DNA of 54,167 bases from Ignavibacteriales bacterium (GCA_016194505.1 JACQBK010000009.1:1-54167), one strand, 5' to 3'; positions 25,178 through 34,520 are shown, counted from the first letter of the stretch. A program made the numbers and translations. Notes: a model not told the origin generated them from the sequence alone.

Positions 25178-25741
25178 ATGGCGACTACAACAGACTTCAG
25201 GATTGGAATGGTAATTCGTTTTAACGGCGAGCTACATAGAATTGACGAGTATATCCATCGGACTCCCGGTAATCTTCGGGCATTTGTTCAGGCTAAACTC
25301 CGGAATTTAAGGTCTGGCAGAGTAACCGAGACGAGGTTTAGATCGGGGGAAGAGGTAGAAGAGGTCCGATTGGAACAAAAGGAGTTTACTTACCTTTACC
25401 ACGATGGTGCAAGCTTTCAGTTTATGGATAAGGTAAATTACGAGCAGATGCCGGTTCAAGCATCTGCCTTAGGTGAAGGGGCGAAGTTTCTGAAAGAAGG
25501 GGAAACCGTTCAACTTTTCATGGTGGGGAGCGATATCGTTAGCTCTGAGATTCCCTTTAACGTCGAGTTGAAAGTGGTAGAAACAGTACCGGGGGTTCGC
25601 GGAGATACGGCACAAGGGGCGACAAAGCCGGCAACGCTCGAGACCGGCGCAACAGTCAACGTACCCCTTTTTGTCAATGAAGGGGATGTAATTCGCGTTG
25701 ATACACGAACTGGTCAATATTTAGAGCGGGTCAAAAACTAA
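25178..25741 (+). CDS. efp: Elongation factor P
   Basis: This factor relieves ribosome stalling at proline stretches. Three beta-barrel domains are recognisable, ending with the OB-fold GDVIRVDTRTGQYLERV. The tip of the domain I loop reads HRTPGNLRAF: the lysine that E. coli modifies (Lys34) is replaced by Asn32. This matches the Chlorobi-type EF-P as I remember it. ATG 25178 is preferred because the upstream promoter would not leave a leader for ATG 25124, and the family normally starts two or three residues before TDFRIGM. It heads a run with accB and accC. Confidence 0.94.
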   Translation: MATTTDFRIGMVIRFNGELHRIDEYIHRTPGNLRAFVQAKLRNLRSGRVTETRFRSGEEVEEVRLEQKEFTYLYHDGASFQFMDKVNYEQMPVQASALGEGAKFLKEGETVQLFMVGSDIVSSEIPFNVELKVVETVPGVRGDTAQGATKPATLETGATVNVPLFVNEGDVIRVDTRTGQYLERVKN

Positions 25742-25836
25742 TCCATTGGTGCTATGGCTCGTAGGAGGAGCCTTGCCCAAGTAGCCCCGACGAACAATCG
25801 GGATTACACGTTCCCCATAACCAACTTGGACTATCC

Positions 25837-26304
25837 ATGGATCTTGCATACGTTAAGAAAGTTATCAAGCTTGTTGAAAAAAGCGATGTGGACGAAATTG
25901 AAATAGAAGAAGAAGGAAAGAAAATACGTGTAGCGAAGCATAGAAACTCCCAGGCAGTGTATCAAATTCCTAATCTATCCCTGCCAGCCCAGCCTGTTGG
26001 CGCGCCCGCACTTCCTGCCGCATCACAAACTGCGGAGATACCTCCTCCAAAGACCGAGGTCAAGTATCATGAAATACGCTCTCCCATTGTTGGCACGTTT
26101 TACAGAGCGCCCGCGCCGGATGCCGAAGTCTATGTGGAGATAGGGCAGGAGGTAAAACCCGGCTCCGTACTCTGTATCGTTGAAGCCATGAAGTTGATGA
26201 ACGAGATTGAATCCGATGTTGAAGGGAAGGTCGTCAAGGTGTTGGCGGAAAATGGCAAGCCGGTAGAGTACAATCAACTGCTCTTCCTTATTGACCGAGC
26301 ATAA
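25837..26304 (+). CDS. accB: Biotin carboxyl carrier protein of acetyl-CoA carboxylase
   Basis: It carries carboxybiotin between biotin carboxylase and the carboxyltransferase in fatty-acid synthesis. An N-terminal helix region ([26 protein letters not shown] in part) is followed by a Pro/Ala-rich linker (about 48-70) and the biotinyl domain with [14 protein letters not shown], Lys119 being the biotin site. Its 155 residues are normal. It is 95 bases after efp and 86 before accC, an order common in bacteria. Confidence 0.96.
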   Translation: MDLAYVKKVIKLVEKSDVDEIEIEEEGKKIRVAKHRNSQAVYQIPNLSLPAQPVGAPALPAASQTAEIPPPKTEVKYHEIRSPIVGTFYRAPAPDAEVYVEIGQEVKPGSVLCIVEAMKLMNEIESDVEGKVVKVLAENGKPVEYNQLLFLIDRA

Positions 26305-26390
26305 CAAATCAAGAAATCAGTCACCTCGTTGAGAGCATGTGCATCCATCCGTCGCATTTCAATTGAGGACGATAGAGAATAGGAATACAT

Positions 26391-27731
26391 TTGTTCGAAA
26401 AAGTACTTATTGCTAATCGCGGGGAAATAGCGCTCCGTGTCATCAGAGCGTGCCGCGAGTTGGGCATTAAAACCGTTGCGGTTTATTCCGAAGCGGACCG
26501 GGACGCGTTGCATGTAAAATTTGCGGATGAAGCAGTTTGTATAGGACCGCCTTCAAGCAAAGAAAGTTATTTAAATATCCCCCGCCTTATTGCCGCTGCA
26601 GAAGTAACCAATGCCGATGCGATCCATCCGGGATACGGGTTCCTTGCAGAAAATGCCAACTTTGCGGAAATTTGCGCAACCTCAGGATTAACGTTTATCG
26701 GTCCCAAACCAAAAGCCATTACAGCAATGGGTGATAAAGCCCTTGCGAAGGAAACCATGCGCAAGGCTGGTGTTCCCGTTGTGCCGGGAAGTGATGGAGT
26801 GATTTCGGATGTCAACGAAGCGAAAAAAATCGCTGGAGATGTCGGTTATCCGATCATCATTAAAGCTACGGCGGGTGGCGGCGGAAGGGGTATGCGCATT
26901 GTTCGTGAAGTCTCCGAGCTTGAAAACGCGTTTCGCACCGCAAGTCACGAAGCCGAAACCGCATTCGGTAATCCCTCAGTGTATATCGAAAAATATGTCG
27001 AAGAGCCTCGCCATGTTGAAATACAGGTTATGGGGGATCAGTACGGTAATATTATTCACCTCGGAGAACGTGATTGCTCCATCCAACGAAGACATCAAAA
27101 ACTCGTGGAGGAATCTCCATCGCCCGCGGTAACACCTGAAATCCGGGAAGCAATGGGCGTCGCCGCGATCAAGGGGTCAAAAAGCGTTAATTATACCGGG
27201 GCAGGAACGATTGAATTTTTGCTGGATAAGCACAAAAATTTTTATTTTATGGAAATGAACACCCGTATCCAAGTTGAGCACCCGGTTACGGAAGAAGTGC
27301 ACGGCGTTGACCTTCTCAAAATGCAAATCGAGGTTGCGGCGGGAATGCGCTTAAAGAAAGCTACTCCCAAGCCCCAATGGCACGTGATAGAATGCAGAAT
27401 TAATGCGGAAGACCCGAATTATGATTTTCGCCCCTCACCCGGGAAAATTACGAGCTTCCATCTTCCCGGTGGTTTTGGCGTTCGGGTTGATACCCATGCC
27501 TATGCGGGGTATGAAATACCGCCCTATTATGATTCCCTCGTTGCAAAGTTGATTGTAAAAGGAAAAACGAGGGAGGAAGCGATTGATAAAATGTATTATA
27601 CGCTCGATGAATTTATCGTCGAAGGCATTAAAACAACAATTCCGTTCCATAAGAAGCTGATGAAAAACGACCGTTTTAGAGAAGGCGATTTCGATACAAA
27701 ATTTGTCGAGTCATTTGATTTTAAAGACTAG
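26391..27731 (+). CDS. accC: Biotin carboxylase subunit of acetyl-CoA carboxylase
   Basis: This ATP-grasp enzyme carboxylates biotin on AccB with bicarbonate. The N-terminal [20 protein letters not shown], the glycine-rich ATP loop [14 protein letters not shown], and the catalytic [15 protein letters not shown] are all intact. The length of 446 residues is normal. The start is TTG at 26391, since the conserved sequence begins at once ([12 protein letters not shown]) and no ATG fits. TTG starts also appear at purS and at the giant protein. Confidence 0.97.
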   Translation: MFEKVLIANRGEIALRVIRACRELGIKTVAVYSEADRDALHVKFADEAVCIGPPSSKESYLNIPRLIAAAEVTNADAIHPGYGFLAENANFAEICATSGLTFIGPKPKAITAMGDKALAKETMRKAGVPVVPGSDGVISDVNEAKKIAGDVGYPIIIKATAGGGGRGMRIVREVSELENAFRTASHEAETAFGNPSVYIEKYVEEPRHVEIQVMGDQYGNIIHLGERDCSIQRRHQKLVEESPSPAVTPEIREAMGVAAIKGSKSVNYTGAGTIEFLLDKHKNFYFMEMNTRIQVEHPVTEEVHGVDLLKMQIEVAAGMRLKKATPKPQWHVIECRINAEDPNYDFRPSPGKITSFHLPGGFGVRVDTHAYAGYEIPPYYDSLVAKLIVKGKTREEAIDKMYYTLDEFIVEGIKTTIPFHKKLMKNDRFREGDFDTKFVESFDFKD

Positions 27732-27759
27732 AAGCCATCCCCAAAATAATACGCTATCG

Positions 27760-27838
27760 GTGTGTTTAATGGGTTTGCGCCAGAGGCGCATCCCTGCCTG
27801 CAGCAGGCAGGCGCCTTTGGCGGAGAAACCCATTAAAC
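27760..27838. repeat. Nested inverted repeat downstream of accC
   Basis: GTTTAATGGGTTT (27760-27772) is perfectly inverted as AAACCCATTAAAC at 27826-27838. Between them lie GCGCC-AGA-GGCGC, a CCTGCCTGC/GCAGGCAGG palindrome and CGCCTTTGGCG. The inner parts belong to the same palindrome family as those near ndk and in sucD. The whole could fold into one long hairpin. Confidence 0.75.
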
Positions 27839-28079
27839 TGTAACGAGCCTTTTACCACGTCCTAAAGGACGTGGTTATAACCCCGACCTTTAGGTCGGGG
27901 CATAAAAAGCAAAAAAGAAATAAGGGCTTCAGCCCCGACACCACAACGGAGTAGTTTTTGAGATAGCCTGTAGGGAAATTATAAATTGAAAATTGTATAT
28001 TGTAACGAACAAGAGTCTTTTCTTGGTTAATAACAATTCGTAAATTCACGTCTGAAGTCTAAGAACTGTAGAGGCAACT
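27839..28079. repeat. Palindromic spacer between accC and gcvH
   Basis: Two palindromes lie here: CCACGTCCT-AA-AGGACGTGG (27855-27874) and CCCCGACCT-TT-AGGTCGGGG (27881-27900). A roughly 40-base sequence follows (about 27927-27970) that is about 85% like positions 22-65 of the window, including CCACAACGGA and TTTTTGAGAT. It is a dispersed intergenic repeat with no coding frame. Confidence 0.6.
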
Positions 28080-28460
28080 ATGAATTTTCCCGCAAATCTT
28101 CAATACACCAAAGAGCACGAGTGGATACGAGTAGAAGGTGATGCAGGATGGATAGGCATCACAGATTATGCACAAGGGGAGCTGGGCGACGTAGTATTTG
28201 TCGAACTTCCATCTGTCGGCACAAAGCTTCAACAAGGCAAGACATTCGGCACCATCGAAGCAGTGAAAGCAGTGTCTGATCTTTACGCTCCCATATCAGG
28301 AGAAGTGCTTGAACTGAATAAAGAGATTCAATCCACCCCTGAGTTGGTCAACAAAGAGCCGTATGATAAAGGATGGATGGTAAAGGTGAAAATTGCCAAC
28401 GCTTCTGAGCTTGCCAGTTTAATGGATGTAGAGTCATACAAGAAGCTGATCGCAAAATAG
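28080..28460 (+). CDS. gcvH: Glycine cleavage system H protein
   Basis: This lipoyl carrier protein of the glycine cleavage complex shuttles the aminomethyl group. The opening KEHEWIRVEGD, the strand GELGDVVFVELP and the lipoylation site TIEAVKAVSDLY (Lys63) are characteristic. The 126-residue length is normal. No other gcv gene is adjacent, so it is a solitary copy here. Confidence 0.97.
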   Translation: MNFPANLQYTKEHEWIRVEGDAGWIGITDYAQGELGDVVFVELPSVGTKLQQGKTFGTIEAVKAVSDLYAPISGEVLELNKEIQSTPELVNKEPYDKGWMVKVKIANASELASLMDVESYKKLIAK

Positions 28461-28598
28461 CTCCTTTGGTTAACCGAATATTGTCTTTTTTTATTTTTCT
28501 TTCAGCTTCCTAAAACTCCTATTCTCGCGAGTTTTCGGAGACAATAATGATTGTTGTTCACTCCTTTCTAGGTGGAACTTCCGGTCTGATGATTTTTT

Positions 28599-31280
28599 AT
28601 GACAACCAGCGCCGACAATAAAACAACATTTCTTTTCTTCGAAAAACTCAGTCGGTCTCAACGAAAGCTGTTATCCGCCTTCACGCTCATTTTAGTTGTC
28701 GTTTTTGTCGGGCTTGCCTTTCTTCTTTCTCAGTTTATAGATTTTACTTCGCGAACAAGCAAACAGTTCTCTGCCTCCACGGCGAGAGATACTCTTGTCC
28801 TTGAAGGGTATCGTCTTTCACTCAGCGTTTACCGGATAGGACAAGAAGCATATACCAACCCCGCTCAGCGCGATAGCCTCCAACTTTTGTACCAACGTTC
28901 AATTGATAACTTAGAGCAAGTCAAGCAACACTACCTTGCGCTTCTTGCGTACGCAGGAAGCGAAGAACGCGGTTTTCTGCTTGCGGAATTTAATAATTTC
29001 TGGTCGTCTGCGGATGTCCTGATTGCAAGAACTGGTTACCTGTTGAACGAATCTCGTAGCGGCAATAGTACTGATAAAACATTAGCGGATGGACTCAAGG
29101 GCGATTTTTTTTCTGCTGACGATAAATTCTATAAAACAATACGGACACATTTCGACAAACTTCTCAGTGCAGAGTTAAGAGAAAATGCCTCGCAAATCTT
29201 GTCATCCAGCCAACGTGTGGAACAAGTCGGCTATCGTTGGTTTTTTATTGCTTTCTTATTATTTGGCTTAGGTGCTACGATCGCGTTTATTATAACAAGG
29301 CAGGGGAAGCATTTTCAAGAGGGTACGCGCCGCTTTCAGACGTTGCTGGATTACTCTATCAACCCCATCCTGATAGTATCGCCCAGTGGTAGTGTTCTCT
29401 ATGCGAATCCGGCATACGAGCAGTGGTCAGGCTTAAGACGGTCAGATTTGGTAGATCACCCGGCGTTTGCAGGAGTTACGTTGTTAAATCAAAGTAAGGA
29501 TGGAGAAAGTTTTTGGGAGTTGATCTCACCAACATTAAAAGCCGGTAAAGCTTGGTCCGGTGACGTTGAAATTAACAGGAAGCACGAGGGCAGAATTTTT
29601 ACATTGTTAATCATCTCTCCGGTATTGGATGCGTCAGGGCAGTTAGTAGAATGTATTAGTATCCATCATGATGTAACGGAGCGACGAGAGCTGGCGCGTA
29701 AGTTTGAGGAGTCACAAGAAAAATACCAAAACATTGTCGAAAGCTCGCTTGATGGTATTGTCATTGTGCAGGATGGGAAGCTGGTGTTTGTCAATTTTTC
29801 CGCTGTCAAAATTTTCGGCTATGAATCTGCCGAAGAAATGAAGACCCTTACCTTCACGGATACAGTGGCTCCTGCCAGCAGGTTCTTTGTCCTCGAAGGT
29901 TATCAGGACCGCCTCATTGGAGAAGACATTCTGCGCAATCACGAAATCAAGGGGCTTACAAAACAAGGGAGAATTATTGACCTTGAAGTCAGTGCGAAGC
30001 TTGTTTCGTGGAATGGAAAAACCGCCGTGCAGGCTTCTTTCCGTGATGTTACAGAGCGGAAAACCCTTGAGCGGGAACAAGCGTTATGGTTGTGGGAACA
30101 GGAAACCATGAGCGCAATTGACCGTCAACTTGTTTCGAGCGTTGATTTGCGCGTGGTGTTGGATACCATTTCCTATCATGCAAAAATTCTTACGCGCGCT
30201 GATTGGGCGGGAGTTATGATGGTTGATCCTACCGCAACCCAGGCTCTTTGGCGTGCTGCAAAAGGCAATAAAACTCCTCTTTCAACGGAGTCATTTCAAT
30301 TAGGCGCGGCGATGCGGGAAATTGTCAAAAGCGAAGAGCCACTGGTGATGCAAGATTTAGGAATCAACCCGAGATTCCCTATCAATGAGTTCCCTCCCTT
30401 TCAAGAGGAAAATATTGTTTCTGCAGCGCGATTTCCCCTCATCGTGGAAAAAGAAATCCGTGGGCAGCTTGTCATAGGGTATCGCCAGTATCACGAGTTT
30501 TCTGCGCGGGAGATCCGCCTTCTCAGCTCCCTTGCGGAAAAATCTTCCATTGCTTTGGCGAATGCCCAGTTGTACGATAGCCTGCTTTCCCGCGAACGTG
30601 ACCTTGAGTTGCTTTCCGGCGCGCGCGTTAACGCGCAAGAGGAAGAACGCCGGCGCATTGCGCGCGAGATTCACGATAGCCTGGGCCAATTGCTGACGGC
30701 AATCAAATTTAACGTCGAAATTTTCGAGGATGTTGTCAATCTTCAGGGAAGTGATGAACGGCAGCGAATCGAGGATATTAAATCGTTACTCGATAACGCT
30801 ATGAGTGAAGCGCGTGAAATTTCTTATAATCTTATGCCGAGCGTGTTGGTTGATTTCGGTTTGGCGCCTGCTTTGCAATTGCTGTGCGAGCAGTTTTCTA
30901 AACGAAATAATCTACGTATTCTCTTTCACTCGAACGGTGTCGATAAACGGCTCGACCCGACGGTCGAAATCGGCTTGTACCGGATTATTCAGGAAGCGTT
31001 GAATAATGTAGCGAAACACGCAGAGGCGCAAGAGGTTAATGTGCAGTTGATAGGGGATTCCAAAACCATCCGATTGACGATTGATGATAACGGTAAAGGC
31101 TTTTACGTTCCTCGGTTTGACGTGGGGAAACAAGAGCGGCATGGTATGGGGTTAGTAAGCATGCGTGAGCGGGTTGCCTCCTTCAATGGAGTCTTTACGC
31201 TCGATTCAAAGGCGGGGCAAGGAACGGAGATTATCGTCGAAATTCCAGTGATACATTCAAATGACGATGGACAAAATTAA
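28599..31280 (+). CDS. Membrane hybrid-sensor histidine kinase (PAS-PAS-GAF-HisKA_3)
   Basis: This NarL-type sensor kinase has membrane helices at about 24-48 and 213-232 flanking an extracytoplasmic domain. Then come PAS 1 (about 245-365, FQTLLDYSINPILIVSPSG), PAS 2 (about 375-495, YQNIVESSLDGIVIVQDG) and a GAF domain (about 515-665). The HisKA_3 helix RRRIAREIHDSLGQLL carries phospho-acceptor His692, followed by an HATPase with EALNNVAKHA, DDNGKGF and HGMGLVSMRERV. It contains no receiver domain. It overlaps the downstream regulator start by 20 bases, so the two are a co-translated pair. The signal is unknown. Confidence 0.93.
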   Translation: MTTSADNKTTFLFFEKLSRSQRKLLSAFTLILVVVFVGLAFLLSQFIDFTSRTSKQFSASTARDTLVLEGYRLSLSVYRIGQEAYTNPAQRDSLQLLYQRSIDNLEQVKQHYLALLAYAGSEERGFLLAEFNNFWSSADVLIARTGYLLNESRSGNSTDKTLADGLKGDFFSADDKFYKTIRTHFDKLLSAELRENASQILSSSQRVEQVGYRWFFIAFLLFGLGATIAFIITRQGKHFQEGTRRFQTLLDYSINPILIVSPSGSVLYANPAYEQWSGLRRSDLVDHPAFAGVTLLNQSKDGESFWELISPTLKAGKAWSGDVEINRKHEGRIFTLLIISPVLDASGQLVECISIHHDVTERRELARKFEESQEKYQNIVESSLDGIVIVQDGKLVFVNFSAVKIFGYESAEEMKTLTFTDTVAPASRFFVLEGYQDRLIGEDILRNHEIKGLTKQGRIIDLEVSAKLVSWNGKTAVQASFRDVTERKTLEREQALWLWEQETMSAIDRQLVSSVDLRVVLDTISYHAKILTRADWAGVMMVDPTATQALWRAAKGNKTPLSTESFQLGAAMREIVKSEEPLVMQDLGINPRFPINEFPPFQEENIVSAARFPLIVEKEIRGQLVIGYRQYHEFSAREIRLLSSLAEKSSIALANAQLYDSLLSRERDLELLSGARVNAQEEERRRIAREIHDSLGQLLTAIKFNVEIFEDVVNLQGSDERQRIEDIKSLLDNAMSEAREISYNLMPSVLVDFGLAPALQLLCEQFSKRNNLRILFHSNGVDKRLDPTVEIGLYRIIQEALNNVAKHAEAQEVNVQLIGDSKTIRLTIDDNGKGFYVPRFDVGKQERHGMGLVSMRERVASFNGVFTLDSKAGQGTEIIVEIPVIHSNDDGQN

Positions 31281-31953
31281 AATTCTCTTGGCAGATGACC
31301 ATGCTCTCATCCGTAGTGGCATTACGACCCTTTTGCAGGGCAGCGCGGATTTTTTCGTTATAGGAGAAGCCAAAGACGGGGTAGAAGCTATTCAGAAAGC
31401 AAAAGAGCTAAACCCCGATGTCATCGTTATTGACCTTTCTATGCCGAAACTTTCCGGCATAGAGGCTACAAAGATTATTAAAAAAAAACACCCTCATATT
31501 CGCGTGTTGGTTCTGACGATGCATGAAAACGAGGAATATGTTTATCAAATTCTTAAATCAGGAGCTAGCGGCTACGTTCTCAAAAGCGCAGGCAAAGAAG
31601 AGTTATCCTCTGCTATTCGCTCCGTCGCCCGAGGGGAGAAGTTTTTCAGTCCGAGGGTGTCTCAAATTATGACGGAAGGTTATTTGCGTCGTGCGGAAGA
31701 AGATGAGGTGAAAGGACGGCAGGATGATGTTCCGCTTACCCGGAGGGAAAAAGAAATTTTAGCCTTAGTTGCTAACGGATTAACAAATCAGCAGATTGCC
31801 GACCAATTGTACATCAGCCCACGTACGGTAGATACCCACCGAACAAACATCATGCAGAAGTTGGATATTCATGACGTTGTCAATTTGGTGCGTTATGCCA
31901 TCGATCATGGCGTAACGACACCAAAAGAAAGCGCTGGAGAACAGGAACAGTAG
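31261..31953 (+). CDS. LuxR/NarL-family response regulator
   Basis: This cytosolic transcription factor is paired with the overlapping kinase. The receiver domain carries the acidic pair Asp12-Asp13 and phospho-acceptor Asp58 (VIDLSMP), with the switch Lys in YVLKSAG. The C-terminal HTH is typical (LTRREKEILALVANGLTNQQ and SPRTVDTHRTNIMQKL). An ATG two codons later is an equally good start. Targets are unknown. It converges with the NtrC-type gene 42 bases away. Confidence 0.95.
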   Translation: MTMDKIKILLADDHALIRSGITTLLQGSADFFVIGEAKDGVEAIQKAKELNPDVIVIDLSMPKLSGIEATKIIKKKHPHIRVLVLTMHENEEYVYQILKSGASGYVLKSAGKEELSSAIRSVARGEKFFSPRVSQIMTEGYLRRAEEDEVKGRQDDVPLTRREKEILALVANGLTNQQIADQLYISPRTVDTHRTNIMQKLDIHDVVNLVRYAIDHGVTTPKESAGEQEQ

Positions 31954-31995
31954 ATTGTATGAACGGAAACGGGTGTACATGGTTATGCGCCAGCG

Positions 31996-33375
31996 TCACT
32001 GGTTCATTTTGTATTTTTTCATCAACCGGTAGAATGTTGCCCTTCCGACTTTAAGCTTGCTTGCCGCTTCAACAATATTTCCGTTTGTAACTTTTAGTGA
32101 GTGACGAAGCGCTTCCTCCTTTAATTTTTCCATAGGCTTAATAATTTCCGTTCCGGCAAAAAGGGGCGAGGATGAAGAGCTTTGGTCTTCTTTTGAACCA
32201 AACGCCTGCACTGCCAGAGGTAGATCTTTCTCAGTGATCATGGTGCCTTCTGCCATAAGAGTGGCGCGCTGGATTGCATTCTCAAGCTCTCGAATATTCC
32301 CGGGCCACGGATAATCATACAACATCTTAAAAGCCCTTTTCGAGAACTTCATATCTTGTTTGGAGATCTCCGCGGAAAACTTTTTCAGAAAGCTTTCTGC
32401 AAGAAGCAGTATATCCGACCGCCTGTCCCGCAACGGGGGGAGCATGATAGGGAATGTCGCCAGCCGGAAATAAAGATCCTCTCGGAATTCTTTTAAGCCG
32501 ATAGCTTTCACTAAATCCCGGTTGGTTGCAGAGATCAGTCGCACATCCGAAGTGAAGGTTTCGTTGCCGCCCACGCGCTCAAATTGTTTGGATTGAATGA
32601 CACGAAGCAATTTCGCTTGCAGACTCAAATCAAGATCACCGATTTCATCGAGGAAGAGCGTGCCGCCATCAGCTTGCTCAAATTTTCCGATCCTTCGCTG
32701 ATGTGCGCCTGTAAACGAGCCCTTTTCGTGCCCAAAGAGCTCGCTTTCAAGCAAATCTTTGGGGATAGAAGCACAGTTGACCACAACGAAGGGATTGTTT
32801 TTTCTTATCCCGTTGAAGTGAACAGCCCGTGCAATAAGCTCCTTTCCAGTTCCGCTTTCACCGAGCACCAATACGCAGATGTCATTGTCTTTCACTTTGT
32901 TGACGAGCTTGAAAACCTCCTGCATTGTTCCGTTATCAGAAATAATGTTGTCGAAGTGGACGGCTTTCTCCATCGAATCTCGCAGGCGGCTTACCTCTCT
33001 CGCCAGATCGTGAGTTTGAAGCGCATTTTTCACTGTAATTTCAAGTTTGGCAAAATCTACCGGCTTGCTGAAATAATCCGTTGCGCCAAGCTTGAGGGTT
33101 TCTATGGCAATCTCAATTTTCCCTTGTGCCGAAAGCATAATCACAGGCAAATCAGGGAAACGTTTCTTTATCTCTTTGAGTATTTCAACTCCGCCGATGC
33201 CGGGCAGCATGATATCGAGCAAAATCAAATCTGGATTGTCGTCTAACGCCTCCAGACACGATTCCCCGTTGATAAAAGTTCTTGATTGGTACCCCCATCG
33301 CTTCGTAACCCAGTGTTCGAGCAAACGCGCGATAGTGTCTTCATCGTCAACAATATAGATTAGTTTGTCAGCCAT
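31996..33375 (-). CDS. NtrC-family sigma-54 activator (REC–AAA+–Fis HTH)
   Basis: This enhancer-binding response regulator activates RNA polymerase carrying sigma-54. The receiver domain has phospho-acceptor Asp54 (LLDIMLP). The AAA+ domain has Walker A GESGTGKE, the sigma-54 contact loop GSFTGA (a variant of GAFTGA) and Walker B GGTLFLDEIGD. A Fis-type HTH ends the protein (NGNIVEAASKLKVGRATFYR). It lies 42 bases downstream of a small kinase gene. Four sigma-54-like promoters in the next 8 kb, one driving this same operon, make it the likely controller of the surface-fibre genes. Confidence 0.95.
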   Translation of the reverse strand: MADKLIYIVDDEDTIARLLEHWVTKRWGYQSRTFINGESCLEALDDNPDLILLDIMLPGIGGVEILKEIKKRFPDLPVIMLSAQGKIEIAIETLKLGATDYFSKPVDFAKLEITVKNALQTHDLAREVSRLRDSMEKAVHFDNIISDNGTMQEVFKLVNKVKDNDICVLVLGESGTGKELIARAVHFNGIRKNNPFVVVNCASIPKDLLESELFGHEKGSFTGAHQRRIGKFEQADGGTLFLDEIGDLDLSLQAKLLRVIQSKQFERVGGNETFTSDVRLISATNRDLVKAIGLKEFREDLYFRLATFPIMLPPLRDRRSDILLLAESFLKKFSAEISKQDMKFSKRAFKMLYDYPWPGNIRELENAIQRATLMAEGTMITEKDLPLAVQAFGSKEDQSSSSSPLFAGTEIIKPMEKLKEEALRHSLKVTNGNIVEAASKLKVGRATFYRLMKKYKMNQ

Positions 33376-33417
33376 AGTATGTATATATGTTTGGTTGTGG
33401 TAAATGAAACCGGGTTA

Positions 33418-34119
33418 TTACCAATTTGGGAATTCCAGTTTCATGGTCAAAATATGCTCTTCGCCGGTTGTGACCGTCAAACGTCCCCCTTGAAGTTCGA
33501 CAAGTTGTTTCGCAAATGCCAAGCCTAATCCCTGTTCGCGTATTTCCACATGAGGCGCGTGTACCCAAGTAAAATTGTTTACCAATGTCTCCCCATGAGC
33601 ATCCGGCGATTGTGTTAATTCGCTTCGGATTTGAATTTGAATGGACGAGACGTATCTCGAAACATCTGCATGGATTTGGGAATCCGTGGGAGAAAAACTG
33701 ATCGCATTGTTAAGCAAATTTTCTATGATTTGGATGATCTTCATTGCATTGAGTTTCGATGGCAGCGTAATCGGTTCGAGATGCGATATAATGTTGATGG
33801 ACTTTGCCTCTGCCTTCGATCTCACTAAAGCAATTGAGGACATCACAAGAGTGCTTATATCTTCTTTAGGAACAGTCGCTAGGACTTTTACTCTTGGCTG
33901 AACCTTTGTCCCCAAGTAGTAGTCTATAAAACTTGAGAGGCGTTTTCCCTCGTCTCGTATGATCTTGGCATATTCTTGGCGCGCTTTGAGTGAAAGTCGT
34001 GGATCGTTGAGCATGATTTCGGCATACCCAATGATTGAGGTAAGCGGCGTGCGCAATTCGTGCGAGATACTTCCTGGCGATTCCTTGTTGCTATCTATCT
34101 TTGGATTCGGGATGCTCAT
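33418..34119 (-). CDS. Small soluble histidine kinase partner of the NtrC-type activator
   Basis: This 233-residue kinase has no membrane helix or sensor domain. The phospho-acceptor helix is right at the N-terminus (SHELRTPLTSIIGYAE, His20). The N-box IIENLLNNAISFSP and the G2 box GLGLAFAKQLVELQGG are present. The DxGxG ATP-lid motif (G1 box) expected between them is absent; that stretch reads roughly SELTQSPDAHGETL. ATP binding may be weak, or it may act as a phosphatase or phosphotransfer partner. It is the first gene of the operon with the sigma-54 activator and is read divergently from the secreted subunit genes. Confidence 0.85.
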   Translation of the reverse strand: MSIPNPKIDSNKESPGSISHELRTPLTSIIGYAEIMLNDPRLSLKARQEYAKIIRDEGKRLSSFIDYYLGTKVQPRVKVLATVPKEDISTLVMSSIALVRSKAEAKSINIISHLEPITLPSKLNAMKIIQIIENLLNNAISFSPTDSQIHADVSRYVSSIQIQIRSELTQSPDAHGETLVNNFTWVHAPHVEIREQGLGLAFAKQLVELQGGRLTVTTGEEHILTMKLEFPNW

Positions 34120-34256
34120 AAGTTTTCCTATTGTTTAAAGCGCTGAACGACGGCTGTGTCTTCAGCTTAATGAGTATCGAATAGATTCAGATTACGAAAC
34201 AGATTCTCTATATACATGTGCGAGTGGCTCTGTTGTTATCCTTACCATTTTATAAC

Positions 34257-34272
34257 TCAATACTTGTGCCAA
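34257..34272 (-). promoter_or_regulatory. Sigma-54-type promoter of the kinase/activator operon
   Basis: On the minus strand the sequence reads TTGGCACAAGTATTGAG: TGGCAC, five bases, TTGA. This fits the -24/-12 pattern and matches the three plus-strand promoters in spacing and in having TTGA at -12. Transcription would start near 34245, about 125 bases before the kinase gene. The implication is that the activator stimulates its own operon. Confidence 0.7.
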
Positions 34273-34420
34273 CGAATTATGCCTCAAACAATAAGTTTTT
34301 GACCATTTTCTATAAGAAAAAACACCGTCCTGTATCAATATAAGAATTAAATTGCGTTAAAAATTGATTAATGATTAGTTATCGCTTAATTTATTAAAAA
34401 TTAAACAAAAATACAGTAGT

Positions 34421-34449
34421 ATCATTTTGATTCAGCAATATCATTTTGA
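34421..34449. promoter_or_regulatory. Paired ATCATTTTGA motifs, likely activator binding site 1
   Basis: ATCATTTTGA occurs at 34421-34430 and again at 34440-34449 (19-base period). The second gene's upstream region carries the same pair, with the second half inverted, at the same period. The distance from the first TCATTTTGA to the downstream TGGCAC is 83 bases here and 80 there. The site also lies about 150 bases upstream of the divergent minus-strand promoter, so it may serve both. Confidence 0.6.
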
Positions 34450-34503
34450 GACATCAATTTCGAGAAAACCTCAAATTTTCTCAAAAAAACAAGGAAATCT
34501 CGT

Positions 34504-34520
34504 TTGGCACGGCGTTTGAG
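34504..34520 (+). promoter_or_regulatory. Sigma-54-type promoter of the first small secreted protein
   Basis: TTGGCACGGCGTTTGAG matches the -24 element perfectly (TGGCAC at 34505) and has TTGA at -12 with the correct five-base gap. The predicted start lies near 34531, about 40 bases before ATG 34573. Confidence 0.75.
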
